Assembly (NCBI GenBank): GCA_035630195.1
Contig: DASQLD010000546.1
Span: forward strand, 1 to 7,340
Source of the DNA: DASQDN01 sp035630195
GTDB lineage: Bacteria > Acidobacteriota > Terriglobia > Bryobacterales > Bryobacteraceae
DNA: 7,340 bases
Direction of reading: 5' to 3'
Position 1 is the stretch's first letter, and each line of letters begins with the position of its first letter. The notes under the pieces were generated by a model that was given only the letters and a program-made list of their open reading frames with translations, was not told the origin of the DNA and did no database searches. The position numbers and the translations under genes were made by a program. Shown in pieces: positions 1-6,849 of the stretch.

Positions 1-2904
1 AACTGGGAGTTGATGCCAGCGTTCTCACAGGCGACGACGATCGCGCACGGGCATCTGCTGACGATCAAGCAGGTGTGGCGGTCGGACGGCTACTCGCTGG
101 GCGACCTGTTGTACTCGCTGCCGCTGGCGCCGGGGCAGCAGAAGCTGATCTCCATTCTCGATTGGGAGCGGCGCGAGATTGCGATGCGGGCGGAGACGCG
201 GCGCGTGACGGAGGAGTTGAACGCGACGCTGACGCACGATCGCGACATCTCAGAGATCGTGCGCTCCTCTCTAAGCGAGCGGATGCGCGGACGATCGAGC
301 GCGAACGTCGCAGCCGCCGGAGGCGCGATCGGAGGATTCGTGGGAGCGCTGGTGTTTGGCGCCGCGGGCGGGGTTTCGTCGGCGGGATCAACGGCGAGTC
401 AGGCTTCGGCACGAGACATTGCCGCGTCGGTGCTGAACGTGGCGCGCGACCGCACGATGCAGGCCGCCTCAGCGGTGCGGAGCCAGAGATCGACGGTGGT
501 GCAGACATCGAGGCAGGGAGAGACTGTGCGAGCGCAGACGGAAGCGATCGCCAACTACAATCACTGCCACGCGCTCACAATCGAGTACTTCGAAGTGCTG
601 CGGCATCTGCAGGTCAGCCAAGAGGTCGCGCATGTGCAGGAGTGCCTTTTCATTCCGCTGAAGATCACGCCCTTCAACGTGGACAAGGCGCTGGCGTATC
701 GACTACCGCTGCAGAGGGCGCTGCGGAACCGGCGGTACCTACCGTACTTCTCGTCGCTCGAGCGAGTGGCGACCGACTGGCAGAAGGCGGATTACCCGCT
801 AGGACGCTACGCCGATGAGCGGGTGACGCACATCGACGGCGAGTTCCGAGTGCGGATGACGCTGCCGCGGCCGGAGGACACAGACTCAGACGGATACAAC
901 GAGGCCGCGTGGACGCCTTACCGACCGCTTCTCGCAGATAGCCCGCTGAATGCAGACCAGACGCGCGACGTGTGGGAGCGATACATGGGCGTCGCACTGC
1001 CCGCGCAACGGGCGTGGATCTGGAACACGCGGCTGGCGCCGGGAATCGCGCAGCGGCTGCTGAATTTTTTGCAGCTCGAGGCGAGGGCCTCGGGAGTTTA
1101 TACGCCTGTGTCGGTGGACGTGAGCCTGATCACCACGTTCCGGCAGAACGCTGAGCTGCTGGTCACGTTCCGGCCGCGCAACACGCTGCCGCAGTTTACA
1201 CGCGCCCAGGTAGATCGGGTACGGATCTCGTTTGCAGGGATTACGGTTCCGGCGGGCGTAGAGGCAATCATCGAGCGAGGCTCAATGCACTACCGCACCG
1301 ATCACATTAACCATTATCTGTTCCGTGATCACCGGGTGCTCAACGATTTGACGGATTCGGCCGAGATCCTGACGCCGCTGGACACGCAGGAGAAGCGGAA
1401 CCCACGGGAGGTCGACCGAAGGCAGACCGATTCGCTGCTCGATCATCTGAACTATCACGTCGACTACTACAATCGCGCGGCGATCCTGAACCTGCATCCG
1501 AACCGGAGGCTGATGCTGCTCGACGGCGTGATCGCGCCGAACGCTTCGGGTAGGAGCGTGGCCACGGTAGTCGAGAACCGCGTTATTGCGATCGTGGGTA
1601 ACTCTCTGGTGATGCCGGTGGCGCCGGGAGTGAAGCTGGACAAGACATATCGCTACGCGGAGAACACACCGGAAGAGCTGATTCAGATGTACGCCACAAA
1701 CCCTCCGCCGCCAATGCGCGTGAGCCTGCCGACGCGCGGCGTTTTTGCCGAAGCGGTGCTGGGCAAGTGCAACAGCTGCGAGGTCATTGACGACACACTG
1801 TTCTGGCGCTGGGAGGAGGCGCCGATTCCGGACAGCCCGACGGCGATCGCCCCGATTAGCACGGCGCCGCGTGACGTGCTGCCGGTGAACCTGCAGCCGA
1901 CGGCGTTTCCGGATGGAATCGTACGGCTCCAGCAGGCTCCTACGGCGCCGCCGCCGACCGCCATGGAAGCGGCGTTGCAGGCGCTGGGCGTGGGGAACAT
2001 ATTCCGCGACATGACTGGGCTTCAGGCGAATCAGCAGGCTTCTGCGGGCGCGCTCGACAGCGCGTTGGCGGCGGCGAAGAGCTTCTCATCGCACGGGCTG
2101 CAGCTTGCGCAACAGAAATTCATGAACGGCCAGATGGATCGGGCGCTGGCATTCGTCAAACAGGCGAAAGAGAAGAAGCTGCTGACGGACGAGAGCGCAA
2201 AAGAGGTGACATCGGACCTGTTCCGGAAGGCACTCGGGATGAAGCCGGAGGAAAAGAAGAAGGCGCCGTCAACGACCGAAGGAGTATCGAGCTTCATCAA
2301 CCGCATCACGCAGGGAGTTTCAAACGCGGCAATGCGGATTGCGAATCCGGCAGGCCTGTTGGAACTGCTGGTGGGTCCAAACGCGAAGAGCTCGCCGGTT
2401 GACTTCAAAGTCGATCCGGCGGTCAGCGCAGTGGCGCAAACGTCGCCACTGACATGTTGGGCGGCGGCGGGAACGATGATGCTGTCGTGGAAGCGCCAGC
2501 TATCGATGACGATTGAAACGGCGTTGGGCGAGCTTGGGGGGCAATGGCTAGGCGCGTTTCAGTCAGGTCAGGCGCTCACGATCGCCGAGCTGAAGGCGTT
2601 TGCATCTGCGCTCGGGTTGACCGTGGAGGCCAAACCCGTCGTGACGGTGGAGGGCATGCTTCAAATGCTTCAGAGCCACGGACCCCTGTGGGTGGTGACG
2701 GACGATTCAATCGAGAACAACAAACTGGTGCACGCGCGCATAGTGACTGCGCTCAGCGGCGATGGGTCGCCGGACGGGACGAATGTCACCTTCATCGATA
2801 CAGCCCAGGGCGAGCCAGCGCCACCGGAGAAGTTCAGCGATTTCGTGAAGAAGTTGACGACAACGGACACCGCGGGAAGCGACGTATCGATTCTGCACTA
2901 CTGA
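1..2904 (+). CDS. Large multidomain protein with glycine-zipper segment and C-terminal papain-like cysteine protease (5' partial)
   Basis: The frame is open from the first base (N-W-E-L-M-P), so the true start is probably upstream; 967 residues are visible, ending at TGA 2902-2904. Seen: a block near residues 10-60 (YSLGDLLYSLPLAPGQ, then DWERRE); charged helix; glycine-rich hydrophobic segment at about 102-126; a beta-rich middle; CNSC at 590-593; a Pro-rich linker (APTAPPPTA); an Ala/Gln/Lys-rich helical stretch; then a C-terminal domain with Q813, C819-W820, H911 and D933. The order Gln (oxyanion), Cys-Trp, His, Asp with an A-A-x-x-M helix after the Cys is that of papain-like peptidases of the AvrRpt2/C70-type family. 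Inference: an active thiol protease tethered to a large scaffold, acting on another protein or on itself. The N-terminal block resembles an uncharacterised bacterial family I recall but cannot name. No signal peptide can be judged because the N-terminus is missing. Function overall unknown; protease call fairly sure. Confidence 0.8.
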   Translation, partial: NWELMPAFSQATTIAHGHLLTIKQVWRSDGYSLGDLLYSLPLAPGQQKLISILDWERREIAMRAETRRVTEELNATLTHDRDISEIVRSSLSERMRGRSSANVAAAGGAIGGFVGALVFGAAGGVSSAGSTASQASARDIAASVLNVARDRTMQAASAVRSQRSTVVQTSRQGETVRAQTEAIANYNHCHALTIEYFEVLRHLQVSQEVAHVQECLFIPLKITPFNVDKALAYRLPLQRALRNRRYLPYFSSLERVATDWQKADYPLGRYADERVTHIDGEFRVRMTLPRPEDTDSDGYNEAAWTPYRPLLADSPLNADQTRDVWERYMGVALPAQRAWIWNTRLAPGIAQRLLNFLQLEARASGVYTPVSVDVSLITTFRQNAELLVTFRPRNTLPQFTRAQVDRVRISFAGITVPAGVEAIIERGSMHYRTDHINHYLFRDHRVLNDLTDSAEILTPLDTQEKRNPREVDRRQTDSLLDHLNYHVDYYNRAAILNLHPNRRLMLLDGVIAPNASGRSVATVVENRVIAIVGNSLVMPVAPGVKLDKTYRYAENTPEELIQMYATNPPPPMRVSLPTRGVFAEAVLGKCNSCEVIDDTLFWRWEEAPIPDSPTAIAPISTAPRDVLPVNLQPTAFPDGIVRLQQAPTAPPPTAMEAALQALGVGNIFRDMTGLQANQQASAGALDSALAAAKSFSSHGLQLAQQKFMNGQMDRALAFVKQAKEKKLLTDESAKEVTSDLFRKALGMKPEEKKKAPSTTEGVSSFINRITQGVSNAAMRIANPAGLLELLVGPNAKSSPVDFKVDPAVSAVAQTSPLTCWAAAGTMMLSWKRQLSMTIETALGELGGQWLGAFQSGQALTIAELKAFASALGLTVEAKPVVTVEGMLQMLQSHGPLWVVTDDSIENNKLVHARIVTALSGDGSPDGTNVTFIDTAQGEPAPPEKFSDFVKKLTTTDTAGSDVSILHY

Positions 2905-2968
2905 TCAGAAGCTGCGTTTGGCTTGACGAGCGAGCTGAATCCAAGATTCCTGGGCATCCAGTGCTCTC

Positions 2969-3905
2969 TTAGTACCTCTGCGCGAAGCAGGCAGGAAAAG
3001 CAAATTTGGCAGCGCTGCCGTGGGCCAGTTTGGGGGATGATCACAAGTTCCCGAAGTTTGAGTCCGGCCGTGAGAACGTCTTTGCCGAAGGTGGTGACGT
3101 AGTACTTGTAACCATGCGCCACTTTCTTGACTTAGCCATGCAGCCGCAGACGCTTGAGCAGGCGCGAAACCTGTCCGCTGTTGAGGTGACGCAGAAGGCG
3201 GCGTAGCAATTTATTTTGTAGTCCACTGATGTTGAACTCACCGCGCAGAATGGTTTGAAAGAGGGCCTCATCGTCGGTATCAAAGAGGTTGAAGCGTGGA
3301 AAGGCGCGGCCTTCCCGGATCACGGGTTGAGAAGTCTGTCGAGTTTGTCGCGTCCGTTGCGTGGATCCTCGATGGTGGACAGAAACTCCAGATAACGGCG
3401 ATTGGCGGCTTCTAACAATTGACTCAGGGCGGGCAGGCTGTAGATGGTCTTTTGTATGGGAGCCCATTTGGTTTCCTTAGAGCCCTCGCGATGTTCTACC
3501 TCGGCGGTAGTGTTCGAAAAAGGTGAGATCGTTGGCCGTGGTCTCAATCCGTAGAATCAGGCTGAACTTGTCATGGAGCTTCAACGATACCGGCCCCATA
3601 GTGTGTGCTTGATCCGCGTTCCTTCGATGCGGATGTTGTAGCGGTTGCCGGACTCGTCCTCAAACTGCGGGCTGAGCTTCTTGTCCAGGAAGGTGGCGAT
3701 GTTGTCCTGTCTGGGTCACGGCGCCATGGATTGCCGCCAGGTCGGGGCCTGCCGTTTGAACATCATATCGGTGGCATACTCGCATTGATCGACACTCCAC
3801 TGATAGGCGACGCCGAAATCACGATGGCTCGGACAGTGGGTGCGGGCAAACTGGTCCAGTTGCCGTGGAGCCGCTTCATCTCCAGCCCGCCGCGTTCGGA
3901 CGCGC
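2969..3905 (-). pseudogene. Degenerate conserved hypothetical gene with C-terminal winged-helix-like region (multiple frameshifts and one nonsense codon)
   Basis: One protein can be stitched across frames on the minus strand. Pieces in order: about 3890-3857 (MKRLHGNW); 3856-3746 (AYQWSVDQCEYATDMMFKRQ); 3745-3709 (DLAAIHGAVTQ); 3708-3602 (DNIATFLDKKLSP, NRYNIRIEGTRIKHT); 3599-3501 (MGPVSLKLHDKF, LILRIETTANDLTFF); 3505-3323 (TKWAPIQKTIYSLPALSQLL, ANRRYLEFLSTIED); 3327-3135 (FNLFDTDDEALF, RGEFNISG, GQVSRLLKRLRLHG); then an in-frame TAA at 3134-3132 followed by VKKVAHGYKYYVTTFG and LKLRELVIIP. The order matches an uncharacterised bacterial family I recall, whose C-terminus (GQxSRLLKRLRxHGLxKK..YKYYLT) reads like a DNA-binding winged helix. 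The C-terminus may shift frame once more and end at the TAA at 2971-2969. The 5' end is lost at the junction near 3905-3917. At least six indels plus a nonsense codon mean it is dead. Product role unknown; DNA binding is inference. Confidence 0.65.
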
Positions 3906-3916
3906 GTGAAGCTCAC

Positions 3917-4197
3917 GGCCGGTGGTTGTCCCCATATCTGCCGATGGTGGAAGAAGGCACGATAGCTTATCTCGAGATCAACGATAGTACGCCCTTCGCT
4001 GGTCCATTGCCTCCGAACGTGGTGGCCTCAGTATTCTCGAATCTCAGGACATACCTTGTTCTGGCGAACTACGGACGTACTGAGGTGACCGTGGAAACAG
4101 CGTGGCCATTCTTCCCCGACCGCGCTGGTAAGAACACGTATCCCAGCCGCCACTGGAAGCTGGTCCTCGGACACTTGAAATTCTCGTTCGATCCTGA
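3917..4197 (+). pseudogene. 3' remnant of a plus-strand gene, possibly a secreted carbohydrate-active enzyme
   Basis: The plus-strand frame from about 3917 reads RWLSPYLPMVEEGTIAYLEI, then PLPPNVVASVFSNLRTYLVL and ANYGRTEVTVETAWPFFP, a convincing beta-sandwich-like protein end. Near 4131-4144 the frame shifts by one, after which PPLEAGPRTLEILVRS runs to TGA 4195-4197. The pattern W/P..PRTLxILxR-stop is common at the C-termini of bacterial glycoside-hydrolase-like proteins, but the catalytic part is missing, so the family cannot be named. It ends 6 bases before the ATG of the following GH20-type remnant, which suggests the two were once in one operon. The upstream part was replaced by the minus-strand pseudogene. 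Enzyme class is inference. Confidence 0.45.
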
Positions 4198-4203
4198 GCA
4201 GAT

Positions 4204-5240
4204 ATGCGCGAATGTGTTGCCCTCCTCTACCTGGCGTTGTCACTTCCCGCCGCGGTGTCGGACATTCTGCCGACACCCCGCTATATCGAGCCTTGAATCA
4301 GGTTCTGGAAATTCGAAGGCCCGTAAAGGTGTTTTCGGCACAGCCAAATCTTGGCATGGCCTGGAAGATGATCAGCCAAGGTAGGATTGGAATCTCGTTC
4401 ACTGAGGCAGCGAGTGAGGTCGGCGCGCATATCGTTTTGTGGAACGACGCTGCGGCTCCTCCACCGGTGAAGCTGACTTATCTCGAGCAGTGGACCGTGG
4501 AATCGGATCCGATCCACGAGCAAGGTTATGTCATCACCATGGACGGCGACACGATGTGGGTTGTTGCAGGAAGCCCTCTAGGGCGTGCAGTATGGAGCCT
4601 CCACGGTGGCGCAGCTTTTAAGAGTGGATGGCAACCTAGTGCGACTGGAAACCGCGTCGATTCGCGACACACCCGACTTCGAGTATCGTGCCGCGTCTGA
4701 TTGGTTGCTGGCGGTGGAACTGAGTCGCTGGTCGTTCGATCAAGGCCGGGGATTTGAAGATTTCGCTGCTACGACACGGGCTAAACTCGACCGAGCGGCT
4801 GAATACCAGATCAACATGGCGTTGATGGATGGCTTGGATGGTCGCTCCAAACCCAGCCTCCCGAGTATCCTGCGTTAATGCGCAGACTGAACCGCTACGC
4901 TCGCGAGCGGAGGATCCGCCTTATCTATGGCGGCTACGGCGCTGCCTACGACCTCGCTTCGCGCCCCGGTGAGTATCAGGGAGCGCCTCATCTGAATCGC
5001 GACTCCTATCCGGATGGACACGTCTATTCGCGCCTCAATTATCCAGGCGGGAAACCGAACGTAGGCACTCTTGGCACTTGCCGCAGCAATGATACGCTGA
5101 ATCGTGTCAAGGGAGAGGAACTGGTTCGCTTTGTCGATGCAGTTGAGTCTGGTGCCGTCTATATTCACCATGAAGACTGCTGCGTGTTCGAAGATTTTCA
5201 AAAGGCATGGCTGGGCCGCTGCGACCGCTGCCGCAATACG
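4204..5240 (+). pseudogene. Frameshifted and truncated GH20-type glycoside hydrolase (beta-N-acetylhexosaminidase-like)
   Basis: ATG 4204 opens a signal peptide (MRECVALLYLALSLPAAVSD) and then ILPTPRYIEP before TGA 4294. The protein continues one frame over from 4293 (LNQVLEIRRPVKVFSAQP, then IHEQGYVITMDGDTMWVVAG), shifts again at about 4580 (an extra C after CTAGGG; VQYGASTVAQLLR, then DTPDFEYRAASDWLLAVELS), and again near 4850-4857 (PPEYPALMRRLNRYARERR, then IYGGYGAAYDLA, RSNDTLN, VYIHHEDCC, RCDRCR). The small N-terminal domain with E-Q-G-Y-x-(I/L)-x-x-D-G-D and the G-x-x-Y-G-x-x-T-L/V-x-Q-L segment is typical of the zincin-like N-terminal domain of GH20 enzymes, followed by the start of the catalytic barrel. 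Homology stops at about 5235 and the rest of the barrel, including the expected catalytic Asp-Glu, is absent. When intact it would have been exported and would have acted on N-acetylhexosamine-containing glycans. Three frameshifts and a 3' truncation make it nonfunctional. Confidence 0.7.
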
Positions 5241-5245
5241 AACAC

Positions 5246-5488
5246 ACCGGACTGCCAACCTGTCCATACGCAGCAAAGCCAGGCCCACAAGACGCGATTA
5301 GCAGGAGTCAGCATCGGGCGCTTCACCGACCGCTGCAGGTTGCCGATCTGATGACGGAGAGCGAGAACCTCAAGCTGAAGAGCGGCTCGACTCCGAAATG
5401 GGGCGATTCCAAAGGCGAAGCTAGCGCTAAACACAGGTACGAAGCGAAAGCGACCGATGAGCGGCAACTCCCGATCTATCAACCTCAT
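5246..5488 (-). pseudogene. Truncated integrase-type (DDE, IS481/IS3-like) transposase, N-terminal part only
   Basis: The minus-strand frame from ATG 5488 reads a hydrophobic start, then FRSRAALQLEVLALRHQIG, LQRSVKRPMLTPANRVLWAW and VWTGWQSG. This run (ALQLExLALRHQIGxLQRS, LTxxxRxLWxW(L)xxxWxGW) is the standard N-terminal region of a common integrase-core transposase family. Similarity ends at about 5246, where the frame meets the GH20 remnant coming from the other strand. The rve integrase core with its DDE residues, normally the following 200 or so residues, is missing, so this copy cannot transpose. The start at 5488 has no obvious ribosome binding site upstream and the real one may be slightly internal. 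Family assignment is good; the IS name is not determinable. Confidence 0.7.
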
Positions 5489-5786
5489 CGAAGTTTGCGA
5501 GAACCACAGTCTTGCTGATCGGTCCCCGAAAGGAATCCGTCGAAATCATGTCTAACGAAGGGGACGCTCGCCGTCAAGCGTGTGAGGGCGGACAGATCTC
5601 CGTTCTTCAGCAAAAGGATCGATGTCCTCGCGGCAACCGGCGTCCCAACCGAGCACCAGCGTCCACGGCCCCTCGTACCCGCTCACAAGATCTGTATGAA
5701 GCTTGGTCCGTAACGTTCCGGCTAAGCGCGGCATTCGAGTGGCAGGAATCCCTTCGTAAGCGAACCTTCAACGACGGTATGGCTTC
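5489..5786. other. Gene-poor stretch between the transposase remnant and the methyltransferase
   Basis: About 300 bases lie between the transposase start and the stop of the methyltransferase. A plus-strand frame of 92 codons (5512-5790) and a minus-strand frame of 60 codons (5734-5552) are open, but neither shows a recognisable motif, a good ribosome binding site or a convincing protein composition. A 6-base inverted pair, GTCCCC at 5522-5527 and GGGGAC at 5560-5565, flanks about 32 bases. It may include the outer end of the insertion sequence and the 3' trailer of the SDR-methyltransferase operon, but no clear terminator hairpin with a U-run was found. Confidence 0.4.
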
Positions 5787-6836
5787 TTAAGCCAGCGTAT
5801 AGATAGAAGTTCGCGCGATGGCCATATGATCCTCCTGAATCGATTGGAACCCTGATGACTGAAACAACTTGCGCCACTCTCCGCGCGAAATCGGATGCTG
5901 TTCGCTGAGGTCATGGAAGAGGAAGTACTCTACCGCCGGGCCGGGACGCTCGCGCATTTCCCGCGCGGTAGGCCGGATCGTTTCGATCACGTGAAAAGGA
6001 ACTCCTGGCAACGCTTCACGGAACGATTGAAGGAACTTGAGTGTCCTCAGGTTGCCTCTGTTATCGCAGAGCTCGTGCAGCACAAAGAACGTAGCGGCGC
6101 AATCCACTCCGGCAGTTTCATTGGTCAGATTTTTGATTTCCATCGCGTCGCCGACAAAGAGGCGAACGTTCTCCAGCCTCTCCTGCACAATCATTCGGCG
6201 ACCGGCCTCCACAGCCGCGGAAGAAAGATCTATTCCAATGCCTTCGAGTTGCGGAAACGTGGAGCAGAGGTAGCGTAGGAATGCTCCATCGCCACAGCCG
6301 ATATCGAGCACTTTGCGCCTTTTAGCAGCGACGATGAAATTGGCAACAAGTGGAAAATAGAAATCTAGCGACGCCAGACCGCTGCCTACTCCAACGAACT
6401 CGCCGTCACGAACAACCTCCCGGCCATAGGCAGCCTGTTTCCGGAGCAGCGGCTCAAGATTGTTTAGTACCGGTTCATAACCGTGAGCGAGATCCATCCA
6501 GCCACGCCCCAAGTTTGTCGTTACGATCAATCGTCCGGTCTCGTCCAGTCCGAAGCGTTCGCCATGCTGCGTAAGAATCCTCCGGGCGTACAGCGCCTCG
6601 CAAAGCGCGCGAAGTAACTCCGGGTTGAGATCGTTGTTTGCGGCGTACTCTTCCGCGCTTTGGGGACCCTCCCGCAGCGCATCCAGGAAACCGGCATGAA
6701 GCAGCGTCTGGACGCATCGAAATATGACATGGGGGCTGACCAATTCTTCCCACACGTGCCGTTTCACCTTGCGCACGCGCAGAAGCTTGCTCCATTCGGT
6801 CGTTCTGGCCAGGGAAAGTAGAGAACTGAAACTCAT
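5787..6836 (-). CDS. Class I SAM-dependent methyltransferase with N-terminal helical/winged-helix domain
   Basis: 349 residues, starting MSFSSLLSLA and ending TSIYTLA-stop. The ATG at 6836-6834 was chosen because it overlaps the stop of the upstream SDR (ATGA) and follows a purine-rich AGAAGAAGG at 4 bases; the same frame is open to 6971 but that extension overlaps the SDR deeply. Seen: an N-terminal helical region at about 33-105 (VIFRCVQTLLHAGFLDAL, then LCEALYARRIL and a hairpin-like ERFGLDETG), like the dimerisation/winged-helix domain of O-methyltransferases; motif I VLDIGCGDG at 176-184; acidic ribose-binding GIDLS at 201-205; VGDAMEI at 228-234; FFVLHEL at 250-256. These fit transfer of a methyl group from SAM to a small-molecule hydroxyl, carboxyl or similar acceptor in the cytoplasm. 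The SDR partner suggests a tailoring step on a lipid, polyketide or other secondary metabolite. Substrate unknown. Confidence 0.88.
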   Translation of the reverse strand: MSFSSLLSLARTTEWSKLLRVRKVKRHVWEELVSPHVIFRCVQTLLHAGFLDALREGPQSAEEYAANNDLNPELLRALCEALYARRILTQHGERFGLDETGRLIVTTNLGRGWMDLAHGYEPVLNNLEPLLRKQAAYGREVVRDGEFVGVGSGLASLDFYFPLVANFIVAAKRRKVLDIGCGDGAFLRYLCSTFPQLEGIGIDLSSAAVEAGRRMIVQERLENVRLFVGDAMEIKNLTNETAGVDCAATFFVLHELCDNRGNLRTLKFLQSFREALPGVPFHVIETIRPTAREMRERPGPAVEYFLFHDLSEQHPISRGEWRKLFQSSGFQSIQEDHMAIARTSIYTLA

Positions 6837-6849
6837 AGCACCTTCTTCT
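6833..6849 (-). promoter_or_regulatory. Translational coupling site: ribosome binding site plus ATGA stop/start overlap
   Basis: Reading the minus strand, AGAAGAAGG (6849-6841) is followed after TGCT by ATGA, in which the methyltransferase ATG (6836-6834) and the SDR stop TGA (6835-6833) overlap by a 4-base junction. This is a common arrangement for re-initiation, so the two proteins are likely made in a fixed ratio. It also decides the methyltransferase start. Confidence 0.75.

Noticed and set aside
75..818. Long plus-strand frame of 247 codons inside the large protein gene
   Set aside because: It is Arg/Ala/Gly-rich, motif-free and fully overlapped by the longer frame that carries the coherent protein; a GC-rich shadow.
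4875..5288. Minus-strand frame of 137 codons across the GH20 remnant
   Set aside because: Antisense to a stretch with clear GH20-like plus-strand coding; composition is Ala/Arg/Ile-rich without motifs.
5750..5786. Possible terminator downstream of the methyltransferase
   Set aside because: Only a 4-base stem (TTCG/CGAA) with no U-run could be drawn, which is too weak to call.
5512..5790. Plus-strand frame of 92 codons
   Set aside because: No recognisable domain, no ribosome binding site, Arg/Gln-rich composition; probably noncoding sequence between the IS remnant and the operon.
5895..6278. Plus-strand frame of 127 codons antisense to the methyltransferase
   Set aside because: Overlaps the motif-bearing methyltransferase frame; no motif of its own.
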